This document shows positions 43,853 to 52,585 of a stretch of DNA of 64,000 bases, in pieces (within the stretch, counting starts at the first letter, position 1; each line of letters opens with the position of its first letter). This DNA comes from Pseudobdellovibrionaceae bacterium (GTDB lineage Bacteria > Bdellovibrionota > Bdellovibrionia > Bdellovibrionales > UBA1609), in the NCBI GenBank assembly GCA_947444305.1, contig CANEZP010000001.1:268151-332150 (forward strand), written 5' to 3'. The position numbers and the translations under genes are program-made. The notes under the pieces are model-generated. The model made no database searches, was not told the DNA's origin, and saw only the letters and a program-made list of their open reading frames with translations.

Positions 43853-44788
43853 ATGAAACGCTCCAATCTCATCATGAAGCTTAGTGGACTCATTTGCGGC
43901 CTGGCCCTCACGGCCACCGCGTGCAGCAGCAGCAAAAACGAAAAGGGCGGTGGCCTACCGGCCGATATCCCGTTCAACGAAAAAGCGCTGCCGCAAATCA
44001 GCGAAGCGGATTTCGTGCAGGCGCAAGCCGTAGCGAAAAACACCGGTGAGGCCGCGGCGCCCATGGTGCAGATTCTAACAAAGAACGACGAGAGCAACGA
44101 CGATCGCCGCAAGCGCGAACAGAAATTTCAGGCTTTGAAACCCGAAGTCCAAACATTAGTACGCCGCTGGCAAATCGATTGTAAACCGAACCACGTGAAA
44201 GACGGGAAGGGGATCGAGGGCAAACCCGAAGTCGGGCGCGTTTATAAAAAAGTAGAATCCGTTGAAGCCACCGGCGCTCAGTGCCCGGTCACGATGAACG
44301 AAAAATCCGAAACGCAATTCACCGTCACGCGCTTTTCGCAAAACCCCGTTAACGTGGCGATGAGCTACTCTTCCGCGGGATCGGCACGCACGGTCTTCAA
44401 CAATACCGCCGACCAACAAACGATCGGCGCGGCGGGCTTCGCCATGACGCTGACCATGAGCGGCCGCCTCGAGCGCGTGGGCGAAACCGAGAGCGGCTAC
44501 GGTCGCATCGACGGCAAAGGCGATATGGCGTCGTTGCTTCACGGCCCCGTCGCCATTCAAATAACGACCGAAAATCTCGCGCGTCCGGGCCTCGAGAAAA
44601 GCCTGACGACCGTGAACGTAAATCAAGGCGGCAAGACATTTGTTTTTACGCAGTATTTAGATAAGGAAGAAAAATCGAAGGCCGGGCCGCGGTACTTTAT
44701 CGGTCATCGCGAACTAACTTTGGCGGAAGTCCGGGCGATGGGTGAATTCCCCTTCGCCCCGAACGAAACTATTCCTCGAGGGCGCTGA
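43853..44788 (+). CDS. Lipoprotein of unknown function
   Basis: 311 residues. Signal with lipobox-like L-T-A-T-A-C-S-S-S, then a charged helical stretch (about 60-105), and a beta-rich region (V-T-M-N-E-K-S-E-T-Q-F-T-V-T-R, F-A-M-T-L-T-M-S-G-R-L). Two cysteines at about 112 and 143 may pair. AAGGGG lies upstream of ATG 43853. Its 3' end overlaps the end of the convergent RND-LolA gene by 20 bases. No family recognised. Confidence 0.7.
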   Translation: MKRSNLIMKLSGLICGLALTATACSSSKNEKGGGLPADIPFNEKALPQISEADFVQAQAVAKNTGEAAAPMVQILTKNDESNDDRRKREQKFQALKPEVQTLVRRWQIDCKPNHVKDGKGIEGKPEVGRVYKKVESVEATGAQCPVTMNEKSETQFTVTRFSQNPVNVAMSYSSAGSARTVFNNTADQQTIGAAGFAMTLTMSGRLERVGETESGYGRIDGKGDMASLLHGPVAIQITTENLARPGLEKSLTTVNVNQGGKTFVFTQYLDKEEKSKAGPRYFIGHRELTLAEVRAMGEFPFAPNETIPRGR

Positions 44789-47700
44789 GCGAAACCTCAT
44801 CGGCGTCGATCTCGTTCATGTTCACTTTTTCCATCGTGAGCATGGTTTTACGCTTGGCCTGCAGGTTTTGTACGAGCATCGTTTTCGCGCGCCAAAATTT
44901 GCCGCCGACTTTCGTGTAGCCTTTAAACTCGGTGCGCTTGAGGAGCTTGTTGCCCTTATCGTAATACTCAATCTTTTCGAGGCGGTATTCAGGCTTCGCA
45001 ACCCAAGTCACGATCTTGCCGTAGCTTGAATCCGAATCGCTCTTCGCTTTGCTTTCGATCTCTAGAACTTTGGCGTCTTCTTTAGTGATCTTATTGTCGA
45101 ATTGCTTGTAGGTCGAGATGCTCAAATCCTCGAAAGAGATTTCGGAATCGAGGAACTTACCCTTTTTATTCGAACCGAGAATGCGGCGGCTCTTTTTGTC
45201 GGAGGGTAGGTAGAGCCACTGTTCTTCTTTGCCTTTCGAGGCGACGGTGAGCAGCGACAAACCTTTCAAATCCGAAGGCTGCATCAAGCGAACAAGTACG
45301 CGGACTTCGCCTTCGTTTTTGCGGGTGATCGTGAGCACGCGTTCTTTTTTAGAGCCGTCGGCGTCTTCGATCTGCATTTTTAATTGCACGCGCTCGTTCG
45401 GGGGCGCGCCTTGCGATTCAATTTGCTTGAGCAAATCTTGAATCGAAGTTTTAGCCTCGCCGGCTTTCGGTGCGCCGTGGGCGAAAGTGTTGTGCATGGC
45501 AATCGCACCGAGTGCGAGAAGCATTAAGATGGGCGTAAGTTTCACTGCGGTCTCCTGAAGTCTGAAAGGGAATTCCTTCAGTCTGACAGAAGGGACTTTA
45601 CCGAGCAAGAGCCAGGGGTAACGACGCAGGATCGCGGGCAGCCAAACCAGATCGCCCAAAAGTCCAGCGAGGATCGAAACGAGTACGAAAAGACCGAACA
45701 GTTTGTTCACCGGGAACACGGAGAACAAGAAGATCGAGAAACCCGCGAACAAACAGAGCGCCGAGACCAGGCAAGGCATCGTTTCTTTCTTCATGAGCGT
45801 GTAGACCGGCAGGGTGGTGGTCCGTGCGTTGTCTTTGAGCAGGTGCTTCAACCGGCCTAAGATATAGATTGTGTTGTCGAACGCAATTCCTAGACTAATC
45901 GAAAAAATAATCGCGATGCCGGGCTTGATCGGCACGTTGAAGAGCGCCAGGAAGCCCAGCAACATCGCCGGCGGCACGAGGTTCGGCACGACGCCGATGA
46001 GCGCCCAGCGCAGCGAGCGGAAGTATACGGCTAAGACCAACACGATGCCGAACAGAGCTTCGAAAAATCCCCACATCAAACGCAACGAAAGCTCTTTGTT
46101 CATGGGCGGAACGATCGCGGCCATGCCGCTCGTGCGCACTTGCATACCCGGGAACTTCGCTAACAACTTTTGTTCGATCGAACCGATAACCGCGGCGTTT
46201 TTGTCGGCCGCAAGGTCGGGGAGCCGGATCGCGACGCGGGTCCATTTTTCACTGCCGCTTAAGAACTGCTTCAGCGGGCTTTCGCCCGACATGCCGTACA
46301 GGAACTGCATCTCGGCGATACCTTCGCGCTTCGTCGGAAGTTTGCCGCCCGTGCTGACAAAGTCGGCGAGGGTGAGCACGCTGCCTACGTCTTTACGCTT
46401 ACGAAGTTCCACCGCGACGTCATTCAAGCGCGCGAGGTTCGACGGGTTCTTCCAAGGATCTTTTAGTTTGTCGCCGCCGATTACAAAATCAACGGTGGCT
46501 ACGCCGCCCAACTTCTTGCTGATCAAGTCGGTCGACAGACCGGCGGGATGGCCCACCGGCAGATCGTCGAACAGTTTAGCCGTCCACGATAAATTCATGC
46601 CGATGATTCCGAAAGTCAGCGTGAACACGAGCATCGCGGGCACGATCACTTTCGAGTGGCGCACTAAAAGGTAAGCGAAGCGCTTCGGCTCGCGCAGAAA
46701 ATCGCGCGGCTTCGGCCACTTTGCCCAAACGTATAACGAGGGCACCAAAATCATCGTCGAAAAGCTCGAGACGAGCACGCCCAGCGAAACCGCCAAACCG
46801 TAATCCGAAATCAGCTGAACGTCCGACGGGATCAAGCACGCAAAGCCCACGGAGGTCGACAAACCGGTGAGCGTCACGATGACCGAAATTTCTTTCACGA
46901 GGTCGGTCAGGTAGTGCATCCGCTTGGCCCAGTCCAACTCGGCCGCTTCGGACATACGAACTAACAAATGGGTGAAAATGCCTAGCGATGAAACCGTAAC
47001 GATGATCGGCAAGGTGCTGGCCAAAATGTTGAACGAGATACCTAAAGCGCCCATCACGCCGAGAGCTAAGGTGTTCCCGATCACCAATACGTAAAAAGCC
47101 TGCCAAAGAATTGAATAACCGTGGAACATAATCTTTAGAACGATGATCGCGCACAAAAGAGCCAAGGCGATGAAGATTAAAATTTCGTGCGAGAGCAGAT
47201 CGATCAATTGCGTGCGGATGGCCGCGGGGCCGCCCACCTGAACCTGCGCTTGCGGCAAAGCTTTGCGAGCCATCTTCTGAATGCTGCCCACGATGGCTTT
47301 GTGCTGATCTTGAGACAGTTCGCCGGGCATAACGAAGAGGGCGGTGTTGAGGCCGTCTTTCGACATTAAATTCGGCGTATATAAAGGATTGAGCGCGATG
47401 TTTTTCGAATCGTAGCCGTTTGCCTGCAAATCATTAAGCGGGCCGACGATCAATTCACCTTTTTGTTCGAACGCAGAAGGAATGTTGCCCAAGCTGATCA
47501 CCGATTTGACACCGTCGATGCCGGTGATCTCTTGGCTAAGCTTGTTCAGTTTTTTCAAGTTCTCAGTTTGATGCCATTGCTGGCCGCTTTTTTTCTTGAA
47601 CGACAATAATAAAATGTGCGGTGAATTGTCGGAAATCTGAAAAACTTTTTTGCTTTCTCGATCCGCTTTCAAGAGCGCGTGTTTCTTCGGTAAGAACTGC

Positions 47701-47819
47701 TCCATCGAGTAATTCGTCGGAATACTCATGGCGTAGTAGGTACCTACGGCGCTACCGAGGGTGAAGACCCACAATGCCGTGAGCGAGAAGATTCTGATTT
47801 TCGTCGAAGACTTGTTCAT
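44769..47819 (-). CDS. Fusion of MMPL/RND exporter and LolA-like lipoprotein-sorting domain
   Basis: 1016 residues. Residues 1 to about 750 are an MMPL-type RND protein: TM1 (12-30), a large periplasmic loop, a block of helices (about 210-370, with the sterol-sensing-like segment I-V-T-V-S-S-L-G-I-F-T-H-L), a second loop, and a second helix block (about 570-750, with F-S-I-S-L-G-I-A-F-D-N-T-I-Y). A hydrophobic stretch resembling a signal peptide (L-T-P-I-L-M-L-L-A-L-G-A-I-A-M, about 765-780) follows. The last 230 residues match the LolA-like sorting fold (V-L-V-R-L-M-Q-P-S-D-L-K-G-L, W-L-Y-L-P-S-D-K-K-S-R-R-I-L-G, F-L-D-S-E-I-S-F-E-D-L, W-V-A-K-P-E-Y-R-L-E-K-I-E-Y-Y). In other bacteria these are separate neighbouring genes. 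Likely moves lipids or lipoproteins across the periplasm. Confidence 0.88.
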   Translation of the reverse strand: MNKSSTKIRIFSLTALWVFTLGSAVGTYYAMSIPTNYSMEQFLPKKHALLKADRESKKVFQISDNSPHILLLSFKKKSGQQWHQTENLKKLNKLSQEITGIDGVKSVISLGNIPSAFEQKGELIVGPLNDLQANGYDSKNIALNPLYTPNLMSKDGLNTALFVMPGELSQDQHKAIVGSIQKMARKALPQAQVQVGGPAAIRTQLIDLLSHEILIFIALALLCAIIVLKIMFHGYSILWQAFYVLVIGNTLALGVMGALGISFNILASTLPIIVTVSSLGIFTHLLVRMSEAAELDWAKRMHYLTDLVKEISVIVTLTGLSTSVGFACLIPSDVQLISDYGLAVSLGVLVSSFSTMILVPSLYVWAKWPKPRDFLREPKRFAYLLVRHSKVIVPAMLVFTLTFGIIGMNLSWTAKLFDDLPVGHPAGLSTDLISKKLGGVATVDFVIGGDKLKDPWKNPSNLARLNDVAVELRKRKDVGSVLTLADFVSTGGKLPTKREGIAEMQFLYGMSGESPLKQFLSGSEKWTRVAIRLPDLAADKNAAVIGSIEQKLLAKFPGMQVRTSGMAAIVPPMNKELSLRLMWGFFEALFGIVLVLAVYFRSLRWALIGVVPNLVPPAMLLGFLALFNVPIKPGIAIIFSISLGIAFDNTIYILGRLKHLLKDNARTTTLPVYTLMKKETMPCLVSALCLFAGFSIFLFSVFPVNKLFGLFVLVSILAGLLGDLVWLPAILRRYPWLLLGKVPSVRLKEFPFRLQETAVKLTPILMLLALGAIAMHNTFAHGAPKAGEAKTSIQDLLKQIESQGAPPNERVQLKMQIEDADGSKKERVLTITRKNEGEVRVLVRLMQPSDLKGLSLLTVASKGKEEQWLYLPSDKKSRRILGSNKKGKFLDSEISFEDLSISTYKQFDNKITKEDAKVLEIESKAKSDSDSSYGKIVTWVAKPEYRLEKIEYYDKGNKLLKRTEFKGYTKVGGKFWRAKTMLVQNLQAKRKTMLTMEKVNMNEIDADEVSLSALEE

Positions 47820-47968
47820 AATTTTTTCCGTTTTTCAATATGAGAGGGCAGCTAGCTTAACGGCCGTAAGGCACACATACTTAAGACATCTTTTGGCCCA
47901 AAATAATTGATCAAAGTTCTTAGGTAGCTTGCCGATGATGTTGCTGGACACAATCGAAGGAAGCATTC

Positions 47969-49498
47969 ATGAAAAGTACTTTAGCATTTTGCAAAACACT
48001 GGTGATCTTAGCCCTCGCGTTGCCGAATCTGTCGTCGGCCGCGAACGATTTGAAAGTTCAGGGCGACTTGATGATTCATCCGGATCAAATTGCGAAGTTC
48101 TTTGATATCGCCGGTAACAAAATCGTTTCGACGACCTCGTGGGCTTGGCCCGCGCTTAGCTTCGCGAAACCTTACCGTACGACCTGGAACAACGTGGCCG
48201 CGAAAGGACCGTTCGGCGTCCGTTTCGATACCGCCGATTTGAAAAACCAAGAAGTAGGCTTCGAGCTAGATTGGCTCGAGCCCACCGTCAGCGTCGGTCG
48301 TTTTGAAATCCACGACACCATTCAACGTCAAGTCGGCGGCGTCAACTTGACGATCCAACTCGACGGTGCGTGCAACAACATGATGATCCGCGTACCGGCC
48401 GGTGCTTGGAAAGTAAAAGGCAACTTGAAGTGGACTTGGACGACGCAAGGGATGCAAGTCGCTTGGAAGGACTTCCAATTCTCGATGAACCCCGGCGCCG
48501 CGGGCGTGGTGGATCTCGGTCAGTGCGAAGGCCCGCTCGGATTACATAAAGAACTGCGCAACGCGATCGAGACGGTAAGCCGCGATCAAGCCTGGATGCA
48601 AGACGTGTTGAAAGACGGCGTGCTTGACTGGGTTAGCGGCTCGCTCGGAAGCTTGCAAAACGAGCTTTTAAAAACCCGCAACGTCGAAGTAAAGAAGGGC
48701 TTAACCTTGAGTTGGATTCCTTCGGATCTCGTCGATGCCGGTCAGGGCGTCTTGCGTATCCCGGGTCAGGTCGTGATTTCGAAAAGCTCGGCCGCGACTT
48801 CGAGCCAAACGCTTGAGCGCGGTTACGATCTGCCGTCTTTAAATACCGTCAAAGAATCCGGCTTCGTGCTTCCCCGCGGCACCGTTCCTCGCGTCATTGA
48901 ATTCATGCAAAAGAACGGTGAGCTAAGCTACCGCGCAAAATCCAACGACATCGAATCGTTCGTGGAGCTGATGCAAAACCAATTCATGCAATTCTTCGTA
49001 TGGCCTGACCTGATGAACTTCGACGAGAAAACTCAGTTCTACTTTGACGTCAGCGCGCAGAAGCCACCCACGTTCTCGAACGGCGTGATGTTGCCCGCGG
49101 GCGGCCTTCGTTACGATGTCAGCGCACCGCTCGTGGTCAATCAATGGGCACCCGCCAAGGGCAAGTACGTGCCTTACGTTGATTTCACTTCGCCGATGCA
49201 AGGTGCGATGAGCGCGAAAATTAAAGACGGTAAGTTCACGGTTCAATTGCAGCCGGCTTCGCTCGAAGTTAGCTCGCGTTTCCGCCGTGAGTATTCGGTC
49301 GTCCGCCAAGTTACCGATTGGATCGCCACATCACTTTTAGGTTCGCGAGTTTCGGATTACTTGGCCTCGAAGCCGATGTCCTTCGACGTGCCCGCGTGGG
49401 ACCTCGGCGACGGCACCATGTCTTTAAGCCCGCGTGACGTTCAATTGTGGAAGTACAGCTTCCGCGTCCCGTTAGATTTTAAAACGAATCAAAAATAG
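47969..49498 (+). CDS. Secreted protein of unknown function, beta-rich
   Basis: 509 residues with a clear signal peptide (L-V-I-L-A-L-A-L-P-N-L-S-S-A-A). The mature part alternates amphipathic beta strands and long helices, with two related halves: each half ends in a strand pair after a helix that reads like E-T-V-S-R-D-Q-A-W-M-Q-D-V-L or R-Q-V-T-D-W-I-A-T-S-L-L. This pattern recalls TULIP/BPI-type lipid-binding tubes, but I cannot confirm it. Only one cysteine pair. GAAGGA precedes ATG 47969. Divergent from the RND-LolA gene with a 149-base shared regulatory gap, and its end overlaps the barrel gene by 10 bases, suggesting a shared envelope task. Confidence 0.65.
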   Translation: MKSTLAFCKTLVILALALPNLSSAANDLKVQGDLMIHPDQIAKFFDIAGNKIVSTTSWAWPALSFAKPYRTTWNNVAAKGPFGVRFDTADLKNQEVGFELDWLEPTVSVGRFEIHDTIQRQVGGVNLTIQLDGACNNMMIRVPAGAWKVKGNLKWTWTTQGMQVAWKDFQFSMNPGAAGVVDLGQCEGPLGLHKELRNAIETVSRDQAWMQDVLKDGVLDWVSGSLGSLQNELLKTRNVEVKKGLTLSWIPSDLVDAGQGVLRIPGQVVISKSSAATSSQTLERGYDLPSLNTVKESGFVLPRGTVPRVIEFMQKNGELSYRAKSNDIESFVELMQNQFMQFFVWPDLMNFDEKTQFYFDVSAQKPPTFSNGVMLPAGGLRYDVSAPLVVNQWAPAKGKYVPYVDFTSPMQGAMSAKIKDGKFTVQLQPASLEVSSRFRREYSVVRQVTDWIATSLLGSRVSDYLASKPMSFDVPAWDLGDGTMSLSPRDVQLWKYSFRVPLDFKTNQK

Positions 49499-50814
49499 TA
49501 AGTCAGATCTAGCGTGGCGTGATCGTTGCGGTCGTAGGTTTTAATCAAACCATCTTCCGCGGCGGAGAAATCACGCCAGCTCAAGCCCCAGCGTAGGCTA
49601 TCGGAAAGTTTATTTTCAAATCCGGCCGACGCAAAAATGCCTTTCGTGTTTCCCTCGAATAAAATAGACGACATCAAAGTTAGATTCTCCGACCACGCCC
49701 AGCGCGTGCCGAGCACCGCCGTGCGATCAAACAACCGGTAGGATGAGGAGATCAAATTGTCGGGCGCCTGAGGGTTTCTAGTGTAATAAATTTGCGCGAG
49801 CACGATCATGCTCGTAGAACCTAGATTCACCGTCGTCTCGGCGGCGGCCACGTTCGACCAGCTCCACGGTTGCAATAGCGGATCTTCGTTGATGGTGTGC
49901 TGGTACGCGCTTTCGACGCGAAAAATTACTTTTTGCAAAGCCCAAACGAAACCCGCGCTCGACGTGCGAACGCGGTAGTACACGGGCCTGAATTTAACGG
50001 GCGAGACGGCCACAAAATTCGGGTTCCCCGATATGATGGTGATGTCCGGCCGGGCTTTCGGTTGCGGCGCCGCACCTTCGAAGTGCATCGCGAAAAGATC
50101 GAGCGAGCCGAGGTGGGAGCTCAAGCGCAGGCCGGCGTTGTGATCGAGCGCATCGGTCGTCAAATTATTGCGCTTCGAGCCACTCCGCATGACCTCGTCG
50201 CCTTCAATTTTGTATTCGATAAAATCGGGGATATCGATATGCCCGTACTCGGTATTCACGTTGATCAAAAACTTGCGCGGCAACCAACGGGAATCTTCCG
50301 ACGGTAAAACCCCGCGGCGTTGGCGAGGGATGTAGAGCGCTTGTACGCCGAACACTTCTTTGTCGTAATTCACTTCGACCATCGGCGAGCCGCGCTTCAA
50401 AATCCGCATGGGTCCTAGAAACGCCGACGGATTGATCACGTCGCTTGGGCTTGCCACGTCGGTCACGCCCCAATTCACCGTGTTCATACCGATTCGTATT
50501 TTCGTCGCCGACGAAGCTTTGACCTCGACGAACGCTTCGGGCACGTCCCAGTACGCTTTCTCAGGGGCAAATTCACTTTCGGGATTGGTCAGCGCGAGGA
50601 GGCGATATTGCAATCGCCACTTTTTAGATAATTTATTTTTACCCGAGCCGTCTAAGATTAAAAACGGCGAAATCGTGTCGGTCGGTTTGCCCAGATCTTC
50701 GGGATAATAATCGGTCGACGATTTGAGCGTGCCCGAATACTTCGCGAACGCGGGCAGCGTGAACATGATCAGCGCGGCCGCAAAAATTCCGCGGCTAAAG
50801 CGGCGGACGCTCAC
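49489..50814 (-). CDS. Outer-membrane beta-barrel, DUF1302-like
   Basis: 441 residues. Signal peptide (I-F-A-A-A-L-I-M-F-T-L-P-A-F-A). The segment E-A-F-V-E-V-K-A-S-S-A-T-K-I-R-I-G-M-N-T-V-N-W-G-V-T-D-V-A-S-P-S-D-V-I-N matches the sequence style of DUF1302 barrels, which are found with LolA-like and RND genes in other proteobacteria. The final strand ends L-D-L-T-Y-Y-F, the BAM signal. GTG 50814 overlaps the stop of the DUF2799 gene (GTGA), so the two are co-translated. Probable outer-membrane partner of the RND-LolA fusion. Confidence 0.75.
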   Translation of the reverse strand: MSVRRFSRGIFAAALIMFTLPAFAKYSGTLKSSTDYYPEDLGKPTDTISPFLILDGSGKNKLSKKWRLQYRLLALTNPESEFAPEKAYWDVPEAFVEVKASSATKIRIGMNTVNWGVTDVASPSDVINPSAFLGPMRILKRGSPMVEVNYDKEVFGVQALYIPRQRRGVLPSEDSRWLPRKFLINVNTEYGHIDIPDFIEYKIEGDEVMRSGSKRNNLTTDALDHNAGLRLSSHLGSLDLFAMHFEGAAPQPKARPDITIISGNPNFVAVSPVKFRPVYYRVRTSSAGFVWALQKVIFRVESAYQHTINEDPLLQPWSWSNVAAAETTVNLGSTSMIVLAQIYYTRNPQAPDNLISSSYRLFDRTAVLGTRWAWSENLTLMSSILFEGNTKGIFASAGFENKLSDSLRWGLSWRDFSAAEDGLIKTYDRNDHATLDLTYYF

Positions 50815-51632
50815 AGTCCGGCCATTTCGGTGCGCATCTTGCTCAACTCGGTACCTAAGGTCTCTTGTTGACCGCGCGTGCGCTGGATCTGGTAGTTCAC
50901 GCTTGAGATGTCGTTCGACAATTGCTGACTGCGCATGCGCGCCTGTTCGTCGGGTGTTTGCGTGACCACTTCTTTGTACGTATTTGTCATCGGATCGAAC
51001 ACGCGTTCGCGCCTCGTCGTCGTATTGTGCGCGAGCGTAGATTGCTGAAAAGTAAGGGCTTGCCGTTGCAACTCAAGTCGGCGGACTTCGCCGTCGAGTC
51101 GGGTGACCTCACGCTCTTTCTCGTCGATGACGGCCTTGAGCCAGATCTTACGGCCGCGGCGGTACTCGGTCATCCACGCTTCTTCGCTATCGTTCGGGCA
51201 CACGTCCAAATAGATTCCGCCCGTGCTGCCGAAGCGGTAACCGTTCGCCGGCGTACAAAAGATGCGGTTGCCTTCAACGTAGCGCGCGCGCATTTTCTTT
51301 TCCGATTCGCCGTCGCACATATCGTAAGAGAACGGTTTGCCCGCTTTGCCGACCGCAAAGACGTTATCTCCCGTGCAGTACTTGCCCATCCCGGCTTTAA
51401 ATCCGGTATCCATATCGGTCCAAGCGACTTTGGCTTCAACCTTTGTGCATTGTTTGACGTGGTCGTCGGCGTCGAGCCTTTTACCCGCCATCGCGACGTC
51501 GTGCCCGTGCTGGTACCAATTGGTTTTTTCGCACTCTTTGCGTTTAAAGTAACTAGCGCAACCCGTGGTGGAGAGGCCGGTAAAGATAAAGACGGTGAGG
51601 ATCGTAGCGGCGCGGACCATTTGCGAAACCAA
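50811..51632 (-). CDS. DUF2799 family lipoprotein
   Basis: 273 residues from TTG 51632, which has AAAGGAG 6 bases upstream; ATG 51620 is too far from it. Lipobox L-S-T-T-G-C. DUF2799 core (about 35-150): N-W-Y-Q-H-G-H-D-V-A-M-A-G, repeated F-K-A-G-M-G-K-Y-C-T, G-S-T-G-G-I-Y-L-D-V-C, with six conserved-looking cysteines. A coiled-coil follows (about 165-273; E-R-E-V-T-R-L-D-G-E-V-R-R-L-E-L-Q-R-Q). Domain function unknown. Upstream member of the pair with the barrel; a 15-base palindrome lies 33 bases before the start. Confidence 0.85.
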   Translation of the reverse strand: MVSQMVRAATILTVFIFTGLSTTGCASYFKRKECEKTNWYQHGHDVAMAGKRLDADDHVKQCTKVEAKVAWTDMDTGFKAGMGKYCTGDNVFAVGKAGKPFSYDMCDGESEKKMRARYVEGNRIFCTPANGYRFGSTGGIYLDVCPNDSEEAWMTEYRRGRKIWLKAVIDEKEREVTRLDGEVRRLELQRQALTFQQSTLAHNTTTRRERVFDPMTNTYKEVVTQTPDEQARMRSQQLSNDISSVNYQIQRTRGQQETLGTELSKMRTEMAGL

Positions 51633-51664
51633 GCGCGACTCCTTTTATATAGAGGGAAAACGAT

Positions 51665-51679
51665 GTCTCATTTTGAGAC
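51665..51679. promoter_or_regulatory. Palindromic operator candidate upstream of DUF2799 gene
   Basis: GTCTCA, TTT, TGAGAC. Same core as the palindrome at hflX (36918-36932) except for one central base. It lies in the gap between the divergent DUF2799 and lipoprotein genes. Confidence 0.45.
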
Positions 51680-51730
51680 GAGCGTCAATATCGTCGTCAG
51701 GTGTGGGCGGAGTTTGTCAGTTTTTGCCCG

Positions 51731-51750
51731 CGAACGTTCAGGCACGTTCG
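51731..51750. repeat. Inverted repeat CGAACGT/ACGTTCG
   Basis: Arms of 7 bases with a 6-base loop, about 80 bases before the lipoprotein gene. Could be an operator or RNA hairpin. Confidence 0.4.
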
Positions 51751-51830
51751 GCCCCCCGCCAAATCGACGGAGACCCCCATGTTTCTGGCATCGCGCTTGT
51801 AATGTCTAAAGGGGAATGGAGGGGCAGCGC

Positions 51831-52544
51831 ATGTCTCCGAATATGAAATTGAATATGAAATCGAATATGAAAAAGGCGTTCTGTTTAGCACTCACGGTCT
51901 TCGTCTTAGTTGGCTGCCAACAGAAGAAGAACAAAAAGCAATCTCTCCGTCAGGGCCGTGGGCTCCGCGGTTCGACGATGGTGAATAACGGTGCAAACTC
52001 GGCCTCCGCCTCTGCACTTCAATGCGGAAGCTACAATCCCGGCAAAGCCTGGGGCGAGATCACTTCGTACCAAGGCGACCAGCAATTCTACCAAGAAGTT
52101 CAATTGTTAACGAACCCCGTTCTGCGCACCTTGCCCTTTGATGATCAACTCGGCATGGTCAGCGGACAAAGCGGTCAGTACACCGGCGTTCGCTTCTGGG
52201 GAAGTGTTCGTATCGCGAACGGCATGGTTGATCCTAACGCATCGGAAATTCGACTCGAGATCTACGATGACCGCGCTTGCCAACCGAAAGCCGACGGAAC
52301 AATTCGCTCGGTCGTTCCGGTTCACATCGGCGCGAATCAACCCGGTTTCCTCGGCGTTGAAGGTTACGTTGCCGGTCAAGCGAAACTCACGTTCCTCGAC
52401 AATTACGGCGCTATTATCTTAGACGGCCAAATTATCAACGGTTATTACTCGGGCACCGTGTCTTACACGACCACCGACACCGGTGGACAGGCACGCATTT
52501 TGGGCCGTTTCCAAATTCCCGCGCAAGGTTTCTTTACTTACTAG
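51831..52544 (+). CDS. Lipoprotein of unknown function
   Basis: 237 residues from ATG 51831, with GGAGGGG at 51818-51824 six bases upstream; ATG 51816 lies inside that site and is unlikely. The first 15 codons include three copies of a 12-base unit (GAATATGAAATY), so in-frame ATGs recur four residues apart before M-K-K-A-F. Lipobox V-F-V-L-V-G-C. After a Lys/Gln-rich and a Ser/Ala-rich spacer, residues about 80-237 form a beta-rich domain (Y-T-G-V-R-F-W-G-S-V-R-I-A-N-G, Y-Y-S-G-T-V-S-Y). Family not recognised. Confidence 0.7.
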   Translation: MSPNMKLNMKSNMKKAFCLALTVFVLVGCQQKKNKKQSLRQGRGLRGSTMVNNGANSASASALQCGSYNPGKAWGEITSYQGDQQFYQEVQLLTNPVLRTLPFDDQLGMVSGQSGQYTGVRFWGSVRIANGMVDPNASEIRLEIYDDRACQPKADGTIRSVVPVHIGANQPGFLGVEGYVAGQAKLTFLDNYGAIILDGQIINGYYSGTVSYTTTDTGGQARILGRFQIPAQGFFTY

Positions 52545-52560
52545 TAATGCTTGCTGATCG

Positions 52561-52584
52561 CCCCAACATTACCTAACGTTGGGG
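52561..52584 (+). terminator. Hairpin abutting the next start codon
   Basis: CCCCAAC (52561-52567), then TTA/TAA inside, then GTTGGGG (52578-52584), one base before ATG 52586. It may end the lipoprotein transcript, or mask translation of the next gene. There is no T-run. Confidence 0.4.
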
Positions 52585-52585
52585 G

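Noticed and set aside
50922-51809. 295-codon frame on the plus strand opposite the DUF2799 gene
   Set aside because: Antisense shadow of a well-supported lipoprotein gene; no ribosome-binding site or known domain.
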